Assembly: GCF_900105735.1 (NCBI RefSeq)
Contig: NZ_LT629793.1
Location: 744,001-808,000, forward strand
Length of the DNA: 64,000 nucleotides
Direction of reading: 5' to 3'
Source: Pseudomonas yamanorum
GTDB taxonomy: Bacteria; Pseudomonadota; Gammaproteobacteria; Pseudomonadales; Pseudomonadaceae
Both the position numbers and the translations under genes were made by a program. Shown one piece after another: positions 42,094 to 49,693 of the stretch. Each line of letters begins with the position of its first letter. The stretch's first letter is position 1. A model generated the notes under the pieces. The model ran no database searches, had not been told where the DNA came from, and worked only from the letters and a program-made list of their open reading frames with translations.

Positions 42094-42888
42094 TTATTCA
42101 GTGCAGGTTGGGTAGATCATGCATTCGCGGCCGTCGGGCATTTTAAAAGGTTTAAAATCAGCGGTATTTCCCCGGCAAAAGGCAAATTGATCTTCCTGAC
42201 TTTTCCCAAAGCAACGCTTCCACCCGTTGGGGAACCGAACCCAGTTATCACCCATGTAAGGTCTCTCTTCGCGCATTAACTCCAATACGATGCGGACGTT
42301 TTTTCCATTTAACTGGTCTCGCTGCAAAACTCCACCCGCACGCGCTTTGAGTAGCCGCCCTCCACCGTCCAATGAATTGCACTTCAGGATTTTTCTTATT
42401 GCATGCAGCGGACCTACCGTCCGGAACAACCACTGACACCGCCCCCGCAACTCCTGAACACCCGACTCAGGCATCCCGCCCCTACCTTCTTCCAACCGAT
42501 CCAACACATTCACGAACGCAAAATCTCCCCCAACATCCGCCGACCGCTCTCCCCACTTCGCATACATATCAAACGTAATACTGCGCAACACCAACGGGCA
42601 CCCATCCACCACCTCCGTCAGCGGTACTTCAAAGCTCACCCGATTGGCGACCGGCTTCCCAAGGGTGTCAAAAACCTTGTCCTCCGGCTGCTTGCCCCGG
42701 CGCTTGGGTAAGGTGCAGATCTCACCTGTTGCCGGTCGATAAGCCGCATCACTCTTGAAGCGAAAATTCGCCGGCAGGTCGACTTCCAGTGTGAAACTAT
42801 CCACTGGTTTCATCGCACAACCGGAAGCCGTCAGCACGCTGCAAACGAATACCCCTCGCCACACGTTCAACATAAATCCTCTACGCAT
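42094..42888 (-). CDS. Putative lipoprotein, likely immunity protein to the lipase
   Basis: A 264-residue protein with a lipoprotein-type signal (MLNVWRGVFVCSVLTASGCA; acylated Cys near residue 25). The mature part is cysteine-rich (GEICTLP, GCPLV, RCQWL, KCNSL, RCFGK, FCRGN, ECMIYPTC) and unrecognised. Position between adaptor and lipase, and outer-envelope targeting, fit an immunity protein that blocks the effector in the periplasm. The start at 42888 overlaps the DUF4123 end by 8 bases; ATG 42873 (MLNVWRG) is equally possible. A much longer frame reading up to 43272 is a shadow of the adaptor gene. Confidence 0.72.
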   Translation of the reverse strand: MRRGFMLNVWRGVFVCSVLTASGCAMKPVDSFTLEVDLPANFRFKSDAAYRPATGEICTLPKRRGKQPEDKVFDTLGKPVANRVSFEVPLTEVVDGCPLVLRSITFDMYAKWGERSADVGGDFAFVNVLDRLEEGRGGMPESGVQELRGRCQWLFRTVGPLHAIRKILKCNSLDGGGRLLKARAGGVLQRDQLNGKNVRIVLELMREERPYMGDNWVRFPNGWKRCFGKSQEDQFAFCRGNTADFKPFKMPDGRECMIYPTCTE

Positions 42889-43723
42889 CCTGCTGCTCCC
42901 GCTCCACCCGACGCCACTCCCCAACCACCCGCTGAAAATGATCCTCAGCCACTTCCCCCCGCATCGGCTGCCATCGAATAAGCACGTCCCCAGTGGCTTC
43001 CACCAACCGCCGCACGACCAAAAACTCCAGCTGTTCCGGTCTCTCCCATTGCCAAGCCCGCGCTTGCTCCAGCACCTGTTCCAACCAGATTCTCGGGTTC
43101 TGAAATTCAGCCAGTTGACTGAGCGCCTCGCTGTACTCAGCCAGCAGATAACGCAGGATATTGGCCTGCAGAATCGCGCCCGCCTGTGGGTTCGGCACCT
43201 CCAGCCACGGCGCAGGATCGGGTACCGGATACGCCCCAGGAGCCGGGTTATCGACACAGCACCAACGCTCACCCTGCCAATAACACACGCTGATCAGCGG
43301 CCCGAGAAAAACAGGCCAGTCCCGAGCAGGCAGGTGAACCAAGGCCCGCGCCAAGGTGCGGTTATCGTGGAAGCGGTACAGCGCCTGACTGCCCGCCGAC
43401 CCCACCACCAACCTGTCGCGCCAGTGCCTGGTAACACCCGATAAATCATCACCAGGCAGGCTGCCCAACCATCCCCAGTTACGCTGAGGGTTTTGCAACA
43501 AACCCACCAATCCGGGTTCGTTGACATGGTCGAGCAAAAGGAGCATCGGTCCATCCGCCGCCATTTCCGATGCGACGGTTTCACCATAGAGGCTGCGATA
43601 CTCAGGGACCGTGCGTGTCGCCAGCAGTACCCCACGCGCATCGCTTTCACCCTGTAGAACCAGGCACAGCCGGCGCCCTGCCTGCTGCTGTTCAGCCATC
43701 CACTGGCCAGGCGCGTTCTCCAT
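42881..43723 (-). CDS. DUF4123 type VI secretion adaptor/chaperone
   Basis: A 280-residue protein with the DUF4123 pattern (GPMLLLLDHVNEPGLVGLL; RFHDNRTLARALVHL; LISVCYWQGERW). These Tap/TEC-type adaptors load a particular effector onto the VgrG encoded beside them. ATG 43723 overlaps the vgrG stop as ATGA; a further upstream Met lies within vgrG. Tight coupling to vgrG supports the role. Confidence 0.88.
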   Translation of the reverse strand: MENAPGQWMAEQQQAGRRLCLVLQGESDARGVLLATRTVPEYRSLYGETVASEMAADGPMLLLLDHVNEPGLVGLLQNPQRNWGWLGSLPGDDLSGVTRHWRDRLVVGSAGSQALYRFHDNRTLARALVHLPARDWPVFLGPLISVCYWQGERWCCVDNPAPGAYPVPDPAPWLEVPNPQAGAILQANILRYLLAEYSEALSQLAEFQNPRIWLEQVLEQARAWQWERPEQLEFLVVRRLVEATGDVLIRWQPMRGEVAEDHFQRVVGEWRRVEREQQDA

Positions 43724-45765
43724 CAAGCCGCCCTCCCGGTGGATTCGCACAGGCCTTCACGGCAGCGCTCGCACACTGGACAGAAGTCCGCATCCAGTCT
43801 TCCGGCCAGCTCCATGACTGCGCCTTGGATAACCGAAACCTTCGGCCCATCCGCTGCAAATGCGGACGAAGCAGCCACGTCACCCGGTCCAACTGGGCTG
43901 GCAGTTCGAGTCCCGGCAGGCACACCGCCCAACGTGATCGGCCGACTGCTGAAAATCCCTCCGGCCTGAATCAGCAAATGCTCACCACCGGCCTTGAAGC
44001 TCAACTGCGCACCGGCATCGATAACCAGGTTGGCACCGGCCTTCAGATGGACCTGTTGCCCCGCTTCGATCACCAAGGTCTGGCCGACATGGGTCTGGCT
44101 GTTGCCCTGCACGTGCAAGTGATCATCAGCCCCAAGCCGAACCTTGCGGTCGCCGGCGATGCTGCGATGCTCCTCGTCTCCCAAGGTGGTCGTACTCAAG
44201 CCGTGGATGGTTTCCCGACGTTCGCCCACGACTTCCAGCCGACTGTCGCGGCCGACCTGCTGCTCCAGGTCGCGTTGGGCGCGCAGGTAGATGAGCTCCT
44301 GGCCGCTACGGTCCTCGAGGTGCAGCTCGTTGGCCCCCGCCCCGCCCGGCGAACTGCGGCTGCGCAGAACGCTACGGGTCTTGTGTTGCGGCAATGGATA
44401 CGCAACCGGTTGCAACGTGTTAGGCAGGCAACCATTGATCACTGGCCGGTCCGGGTCGCCCTCCAGGAACGTCACCAAGACCTCCATGCCCACGCGCGGG
44501 ATCATCACCGCGCCAAAGCTGTCGCCCGCCCAACCGGTTGCCACCCGCACCCAACAGCTGCTCTTGTCGTCGTTCTTGTCCAGGCGGTCCCAGTGAAAGC
44601 GAATTTTTACCCGCCCGTGTGCGTCGCAATGCACGTCCTCACCCACGGGGCCGGTGACCGTTGCGGTCTGACAGCCGCTGATACGCGGTTTGGGGTGCGT
44701 GATCGGTGGGCGGTAAGCGGCGCGCCAAGGCGTGGCGGTAAATCGATTGCGATAGCCTTGGAATGCCTCGACATCCACCACCCCCTCCTCCAGCACCTGC
44801 GGTTGATAGCCTTCGTGGCGCACGCTGGTGATCAACCACAAGTCATTGCAGGAGAGGTCCGGGTGGTCGCGCAGCTCCAGGAAATGCCCACTGCGCAAAG
44901 CTGGCTGATCACTGCGACCCAACGCCCGATGACGGTCCCGCTGATGACGTTCCAGGCTCCGTCGGGCCACCTGCGAACCTCGCAGGTGGCCCGTAAACCC
45001 CGCTGGATATTGATAGTCCTCAAGTGCAGGGGAAGATCCGGCTTGCTCCTGCAGACGCAATGACGGATGTTCAAAGTCATAGTCACGCCGGACAACCTGA
45101 GTGCTGCGCGTGGCCAGGTGCACATCAAAACGCTGGATCACCAATACTTCGGCAGCTGGGCCGCCGGCCGCACAATAGTGCTGCACCGGCAAACGACGGA
45201 ACACCGTCTGATCATCACCAAACACCAGTACATGGCCGTCCAGACTGTGGCGAAAGTGGTAGTGGATGCCCTCTTCCTCGCACAGCCGCTGGATAAAATG
45301 CAGATCGGTTTCCGCGTATTGCACACAGAACGTATGTGGCAGGTACACCACCGGCCCCAATTCAAAGGTATAGGCATCGGCGAAAATACCGTGCTGCTCA
45401 AGCACCGCCGCGATGATCTGCGGCACGCTGCGCTGCTGGAAAATCCGCTGGTCGCAACGATGGGCCAGATAGGCCAGACGCGGAGCAAGGGTCAGGTGGT
45501 AGCGGGTCAGCCGCCGGCCCGGGTCTTCCCGGCCAATGGCATAGATCTGCCCGTGAAGGCCTTCACCCGGTTCACCAAAATCCAGATAGGCCGGTTGATG
45601 AAGCAGCTTCTCCAGATCAAGGCCGGGGTTTTCACTGACCCACTGCACTTCAATGAAAAAAGGCTGATCGATACTTTCGCTGCCTTTAAACGCCAGTACC
45701 TGAAGTTCCTGTTTTATTCCTGCGACGATCAGTTTGAAGCGTGACGAAACAAGCGTGTTGAACAT
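43723..45765 (-). CDS. vgrG: Type VI secretion system tip protein VgrG with C-terminal cysteine tail
   Basis: A 680-residue spike protein: gp27-like base (about 1-370), gp5-like OB domain (PHTFCVQYAETDLHF; VHCDAHGRVKIRFHWDR; GWAGDSFGAVMIPRVGMEV) and a triple-stranded beta-helix tail (about 490-610). A short extension follows. The last 20 residues hold Cys662, 665, 668 and 673 in a C-x2-C-x2-C-x4-C arrangement, unlike a typical VgrG end and suggestive of a metal site. No Hcp, PAAR or structural tss genes are nearby, so this is an orphan cargo island using an apparatus encoded elsewhere. Confidence 0.9.
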   Translation of the reverse strand: MFNTLVSSRFKLIVAGIKQELQVLAFKGSESIDQPFFIEVQWVSENPGLDLEKLLHQPAYLDFGEPGEGLHGQIYAIGREDPGRRLTRYHLTLAPRLAYLAHRCDQRIFQQRSVPQIIAAVLEQHGIFADAYTFELGPVVYLPHTFCVQYAETDLHFIQRLCEEEGIHYHFRHSLDGHVLVFGDDQTVFRRLPVQHYCAAGGPAAEVLVIQRFDVHLATRSTQVVRRDYDFEHPSLRLQEQAGSSPALEDYQYPAGFTGHLRGSQVARRSLERHQRDRHRALGRSDQPALRSGHFLELRDHPDLSCNDLWLITSVRHEGYQPQVLEEGVVDVEAFQGYRNRFTATPWRAAYRPPITHPKPRISGCQTATVTGPVGEDVHCDAHGRVKIRFHWDRLDKNDDKSSCWVRVATGWAGDSFGAVMIPRVGMEVLVTFLEGDPDRPVINGCLPNTLQPVAYPLPQHKTRSVLRSRSSPGGAGANELHLEDRSGQELIYLRAQRDLEQQVGRDSRLEVVGERRETIHGLSTTTLGDEEHRSIAGDRKVRLGADDHLHVQGNSQTHVGQTLVIEAGQQVHLKAGANLVIDAGAQLSFKAGGEHLLIQAGGIFSSRPITLGGVPAGTRTASPVGPGDVAASSAFAADGPKVSVIQGAVMELAGRLDADFCPVCERCREGLCESTGRAA

Positions 45766-46076
45766 CCGTTGTTACCCGCCATTCATTGTCGAGCTGAAAT
45801 GGCCCCTTCACAAAACGCAGAAAAAGCCACTCAGTTCGAAGCCGATAAAAAGTGCCTGAACCCCATGAATACTAGCGATTTCAGGCGAAATTCGGCCGCT
45901 TCAAAATAAAAAAGAAGATTCGTACATCGATATTGGAAGGGTCTTTTATCAATTACAGAAATGCAGTTAAACAGCCAGTACTCACTAACAGGAATACTCT
46001 TACGCCGCCATTCACCAAGACCGCTTATTTATAGAGAAGCGGCTGACAAAGATAATTAAGCCAGCCACATCCTTTT
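45766..46076. other. Gene-free AT-rich region upstream of vgrG
   Basis: This 311-bp stretch has no credible gene and is more AT-rich than its surroundings. It must hold the vgrG promoter. Two hairpins are visible: GCCTGAA (45853-45859) with TTCAGGC (45880-45886), and CCGCTT (46021-46026) with AAGCGG (46037-46042). The latter may end the transcript of the next minus-strand gene. No convincing sigma-54 site was found. Confidence 0.5.
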
Positions 46077-47066
46077 TCAAACTTCCTGCAGCCGCGCAGT
46101 CCCGAACAGGCTAACGCTCAGCAACTCACCCGCCCCTGCTTGCAACCGCACGGGCGCCGTACCGCCCGGCATCACCACTGCCACCTCGCCCGCCGTCACC
46201 CATCCTACAGACCACGCGGCGCATGCCACGGCACTGGCGCTGGTCCCGGAGGACGGCGTCGGTCCCTCACCACGCTCAAACACCCGTGCGATCACGCGGT
46301 TGCCTGAATCCCGGGCGACCCATTGCAGATTGACCCCGGAAATACAAGGCTGGCCCGCCCCGGCAGGTGGTGCAAAAGCAATGGCCCTCAGCGGATCGAA
46401 CAACACTGGTCGATGCATCTGCGCGTTGTCCGGCAACACTGACGCGTCCTGTACCAGCGTCACACAGTGAGGATTGCCCACACGCACAAACTGGCTGTGA
46501 TTCCACTCAGGGTTGAGCGCAGCCAGTGGCAAAACCTGGCTCACCTCGGTTCCCTCAAGCGAGACGACTGCCACACCAACCGCCGCAACCGCCAAAGGCC
46601 CGAATTCGGGACGCCCCAGCGCCAGCCAGAAGCCCTGCACCTGTTCATACTCCGCAGGCTCAACCCGCGTAACCACTGGAGACAGTGCATCCGTCTTGTC
46701 GTGATGCACCCGCAGGTCACAGCCCTGCGCCATCAATCCCTGATCGGTCAACGACTGCGCAAAAATCGTCAGGCCATTGCCACTGCGTTCCGCCAGGGAG
46801 CCATCCGTGTTGACGATCAACAGGTCAAAGGGCGGCGCTGCCTGAAACGGCCCCACCAACAAACCGTCACAACGATGCGCCTTGGCCTCTGCCGGGCGCG
46901 GCAACTCACCCCAACCGCACTCCGCAGCAATGGCCGCCAATGCCCAGGCACCCCGGGTGCCAGCGGCCAAGTCGGCACGGTCCGGCACTTCGATACCCTT
47001 GCTGCGTAACTGCGCCGGGCTTACCACCCCGTAGATATTTCCGCGGGCTTCGTAGAACACGGTCAT
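46077..47066 (-). CDS. DapF-fold protein with both catalytic cysteines replaced by serine
   Basis: A 329-residue two-lobed protein of the diaminopimelate epimerase/PrpF superfamily. The DapF landmarks are present: NTDGS, E-x-x-GNG, GNPHCV and ERGxGxT. The two acid/base cysteines are serine: Ser95 in ERSGNG and Ser273 in PSSGTS (DapF has ECGNG and CGTG). It is therefore not a normal two-base cysteine racemase; a dehydratase, isomerase or binding role is possible. Its start overlaps the stop of the GntR gene by 4 bases, so it belongs to the fucose regulator's transcript. Function unknown. Confidence 0.8.
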   Translation of the reverse strand: MTVFYEARGNIYGVVSPAQLRSKGIEVPDRADLAAGTRGAWALAAIAAECGWGELPRPAEAKAHRCDGLLVGPFQAAPPFDLLIVNTDGSLAERSGNGLTIFAQSLTDQGLMAQGCDLRVHHDKTDALSPVVTRVEPAEYEQVQGFWLALGRPEFGPLAVAAVGVAVVSLEGTEVSQVLPLAALNPEWNHSQFVRVGNPHCVTLVQDASVLPDNAQMHRPVLFDPLRAIAFAPPAGAGQPCISGVNLQWVARDSGNRVIARVFERGEGPTPSSGTSASAVACAAWSVGWVTAGEVAVVMPGGTAPVRLQAGAGELLSVSLFGTARLQEV

Positions 47067-47824
47067 TGCGCAGTCCGCATAAAGATCCGTACCACCTCTT
47101 CCAGGTGCTTGCGCATGGCCTGTCGTGCACCTTCCGCATCTCGTTGTTCCAGTGCATCAAGGATCTTGCGGTGCTCGTCTTCCGAGCGATGGGGCATGTC
47201 GTCCGAGGTGTAATGCGCCTGTAACCGCTGGAACATGCTGCCGTACCGATGCCCGAGCAGGTGCGCAATCATCAGCGCATAGGCCGGATTGCCCGAGGCC
47301 TGGGCGATGCGGATGTGAAACAGGCGATCGCCCGGGTGGGTATGGGAGCCTTCGCGGTTGTCCTGCACGTTACGCTCGAACGCCTCGCGGATACCCGCGA
47401 GTTCCTCGTCAGTGGCGTGTTTGGCTGCCAGGGCGGCGGCCTCCGGCTCAATCAGGCGCCGGGCCTGGAGCAGGGAAAACGGCGGAATCTCAGCGTTGAA
47501 ATCGACGTGCAGGTTGAGTTCCGGATCGAACTCTTTCCATTGATCCCGGGTAGCCTGGGCCATTACCGGTTCCTGGCTGACTTTCGGTAGCACCGGTTCA
47601 CACACCAGCACGCCGTTACCCACTCGCACGTCCACCAGCCCGATCACCTCCAGGGCAATCATCGCTTCGCGAACGGAGGCGCGACTCACGCCCAGCAGTT
47701 TGGCCAGCTCGCGTTCAGCCGGCAGACGGCTGCCCGGCGGAAATTCTCCGCTGTCGATCAACGCCCGCAACTGGTCGGCAATCTGTCGATAAAGACGTTG
47801 GTTATCAATCACTTGAAATGGCAT
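47063..47824 (-). CDS. GntR family (FadR/FCD) transcriptional regulator of the fucose locus
   Basis: A 253-residue regulator: winged HTH at residues 8-75 (LPAERELAKLLGVSRASVREAM) and an FCD effector domain at about 95-240 with metal-site histidines (DRLFHIRIAQASGN; HLLGHRYG; DEHRKILDAL). It is divergent from the catabolic genes, with two identical palindromes between them, so it is very likely the pathway repressor, released by a sugar-acid intermediate. It is coupled to the DapF-like gene by a 4-base overlap. Confidence 0.9.
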   Translation of the reverse strand: MPFQVIDNQRLYRQIADQLRALIDSGEFPPGSRLPAERELAKLLGVSRASVREAMIALEVIGLVDVRVGNGVLVCEPVLPKVSQEPVMAQATRDQWKEFDPELNLHVDFNAEIPPFSLLQARRLIEPEAAALAAKHATDEELAGIREAFERNVQDNREGSHTHPGDRLFHIRIAQASGNPAYALMIAHLLGHRYGSMFQRLQAHYTSDDMPHRSEDEHRKILDALEQRDAEGARQAMRKHLEEVVRIFMRTAQ

Positions 47825-47918
47825 CTAGGCTCAGCTCGATTCATGCACGGCACGGTCCCGGTGATCAACCCGCGAAAAAGCCGCTTGTTGACCGGGAAGA
47901 CCCATGCTAAAAATTGGA

Positions 47919-47936
47919 TCAATGGCCTGACCATTG
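47919..47936. promoter_or_regulatory. GntR-type operator 1 of the fucose locus
   Basis: TCAATGGCCTGACCATTG, a near-perfect palindrome (CAATGG/CCATTG), 83 bases upstream of the regulator start. It is identical to operator 2. Confidence 0.8.
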
Positions 47937-48010
47937 GATCGTTTCCAGTGTGCTGATCATAGCAAACCCACCACAGTTCGCTATGCCGCAGATGCAGGCG
48001 TTTCACGCCC

Positions 48011-48028
48011 TCAATGGCCTGACCATTG
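48011..48028. promoter_or_regulatory. GntR-type operator 2 of the fucose locus
   Basis: An exact second copy of the 18-base site, 30 bases before the first catabolic gene and 92 bases from operator 1. It would block or overlap that gene's promoter. Confidence 0.8.
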
Positions 48029-48058
48029 AGCCAATAATAACAATCAAGGGAGTCTGTC

Positions 48059-48799
48059 ATGGACCTCACCGGTAAACGCGTGCTGATCACCGCCGCCGCC
48101 CAGGGCATTGGCCGCGCCAGTGTCGAAGCCTATCTGGCGGCCGGCGCCGAGGTGATTGCAGCCGACATCAATCAACAGGCGCTCGTTGACTTGTCGGGTG
48201 CGCAAACGGTCTTGCTGGACGTCACCGACGCCAGCGCCATCCAACGCCTTGCAGACGAAATCGGCCCGCTCGACGTGCTGTTCAACTGCGCAGGCGTGGT
48301 GCACGCCGGCAATATCCTCGAATGCCCGGAAAGCGACTGGACGTTTGCCCTGGACCTGAACGTCACCGCCATGTATCGCATGATCCGTGCATTTCTGCCG
48401 GGGATGCTGGCGGCGGGCGGCGGTTCGATCATCAATATGTCTTCGGTGGCCTCCAGCCTCAAGGGCGTGCCCAACCGCTTTGCCTACTGCGCCAGCAAGG
48501 CCGCCGTCATCGGCCTGACCAAATCCGTCGCGGCCGATTTCGTCACCCAACGCATCCGCTGCAACGCCATTTGCCCCGGCACCGTAGAGTCGCCTTCGCT
48601 GCAGCAACGCATCATCGAACAAGCCCGCCATGAAGGTCGCCAGCAGGATGAGGTGTACGCCGCCTTCACCGCCCGCCAGCCGATGGGCCGCTTGGGCACG
48701 CCCCAGGAAATCGCCCAGTTGGCGCTGTACCTTGGCTCCGATGCCAGCGCCTTTACCACCGGCACCACCCAGATCATTGACGGCGGCTGGAGCAACTGA
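48059..48799 (+). CDS. SDR: probable 2-keto-3-deoxy-L-fuconate dehydrogenase
   Basis: A 246-residue short-chain dehydrogenase. The cofactor motif is TAAAQGIG (residues 12-19), NCAG follows, and the catalytic Ser, Tyr and Lys are in SSVASS...YCASK. The likely step is NAD-dependent oxidation of 2-keto-3-deoxy-L-fuconate to the 2,4-diketo acid, by its neighbours and family (SDRs like human DHRS6/BDH2). First gene after operator 2, with an AGGGAG ribosome site. Confidence 0.82.
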   Translation: MDLTGKRVLITAAAQGIGRASVEAYLAAGAEVIAADINQQALVDLSGAQTVLLDVTDASAIQRLADEIGPLDVLFNCAGVVHAGNILECPESDWTFALDLNVTAMYRMIRAFLPGMLAAGGGSIINMSSVASSLKGVPNRFAYCASKAAVIGLTKSVAADFVTQRIRCNAICPGTVESPSLQQRIIEQARHEGRQQDEVYAAFTARQPMGRLGTPQEIAQLALYLGSDASAFTTGTTQIIDGGWSN

Positions 48800-48827
48800 C
48801 CGCCCAACTCCAATAAGAGGATTGCTC

Positions 48828-49673
48828 ATGAAATTGCTGCGCTATGGTGAAAAAGGTCAGGAACGTCCGGCCTTGCTGGACGCTGATGGACGTCTGCGTG
48901 ATTTGTCCGCTCACATCAGCGATGTCGCCGGTGACGCCCTGCTCCCGCAAAACCTCGCTCGCCTGCAAGAACTCGACCCCGCGAGCCTGCCTCTGGTGCC
49001 GGGCAATCCGCGTTTGGGCGCCTGTGTCGGCCAGGTAGGAAAATTCATCTGCATCGGCCTGAACTACGCCGACCACGCCGCTGAAACCGGCGCCCCCATC
49101 CCTGACGAACCGATCATCTTCAACAAATGGACCAGCGCCATCGTCGGCCCCAACGACAACGTCGAAATCCCCCGCCACTCCACCAAGACCGACTGGGAAG
49201 TCGAGTTGGGGGTGGTGATCGGCCAGGGCGGTCGTTACATCGACGAAAGCCAGGCCATGCAGCACGTGGCCGGCTACTGCGTGATCAACGACGTCTCCGA
49301 ACGCGAATTCCAGCTGGAACGCGGCGGCACCTGGGACAAGGGCAAAGGCTGCGACACCTTCGGCCCGCTGGGCCCGTGGCTGGTCAGCCGCGATGAAATC
49401 GCCGACCCGCACCAACTGTCGATCTGGCTGGAAGTCGACGGCCATCGCTACCAGAACGGCAACACCCGCACGATGATTTTCCAGATCCCCAAACTGATCA
49501 GCTACCTCAGCCAGTTCATGAGCCTGCAACCGGGGGATGTGATTTCCACCGGCACCCCGCCCGGTGTCGGCCTGGGGATCAAGCCCACGCCGGTCTACCT
49601 CAAGCCAGGGCAAAAGATTCGCCTGGGCATCGAAGGCCTTGGCGAACAGAACCAGACCACGGTCGACGCCTGA
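48828..49673 (+). CDS. FAH family hydrolase: probable 2,4-diketo-3-deoxy-L-fuconate hydrolase
   Basis: A 281-residue fumarylacetoacetate-hydrolase-fold enzyme. Metal-site segments are IGLNYADHAAETG, TDWEVELGVVIG and STGTPPGVGLG. It would cleave the diketo acid to pyruvate and L-lactate, the last step of the non-phosphorylating pathway. ATG 48828 (MKLLRYGEKGQ) follows an AAGAGGA site. The substrate is inferred from the locus. Confidence 0.84.
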   Translation: MKLLRYGEKGQERPALLDADGRLRDLSAHISDVAGDALLPQNLARLQELDPASLPLVPGNPRLGACVGQVGKFICIGLNYADHAAETGAPIPDEPIIFNKWTSAIVGPNDNVEIPRHSTKTDWEVELGVVIGQGGRYIDESQAMQHVAGYCVINDVSEREFQLERGGTWDKGKGCDTFGPLGPWLVSRDEIADPHQLSIWLEVDGHRYQNGNTRTMIFQIPKLISYLSQFMSLQPGDVISTGTPPGVGLGIKPTPVYLKPGQKIRLGIEGLGEQNQTTVDA

Positions 49674-49693
49674 CAAGAACCAAGGAGCCGTTC

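Noticed and set aside
42889..43272. A longer start for the lipoprotein gene, extending it to 392 codons
   Set aside because: The extension lies wholly within the DUF4123 adaptor gene and places the lipoprotein signal in the middle of the protein.
43570..45063. A 497-codon plus-strand frame opposite vgrG
   Set aside because: Antisense shadow of vgrG; no domain recognised, and the ATGA coupling of vgrG to the adaptor gene supports the minus strand.
45766..46076. A sigma-54 promoter upstream of vgrG
   Set aside because: On the minus strand a GGCAC-like -24 element exists (near 45855), but the -12 position reads ATCG instead of TTGC, so the match is too weak.
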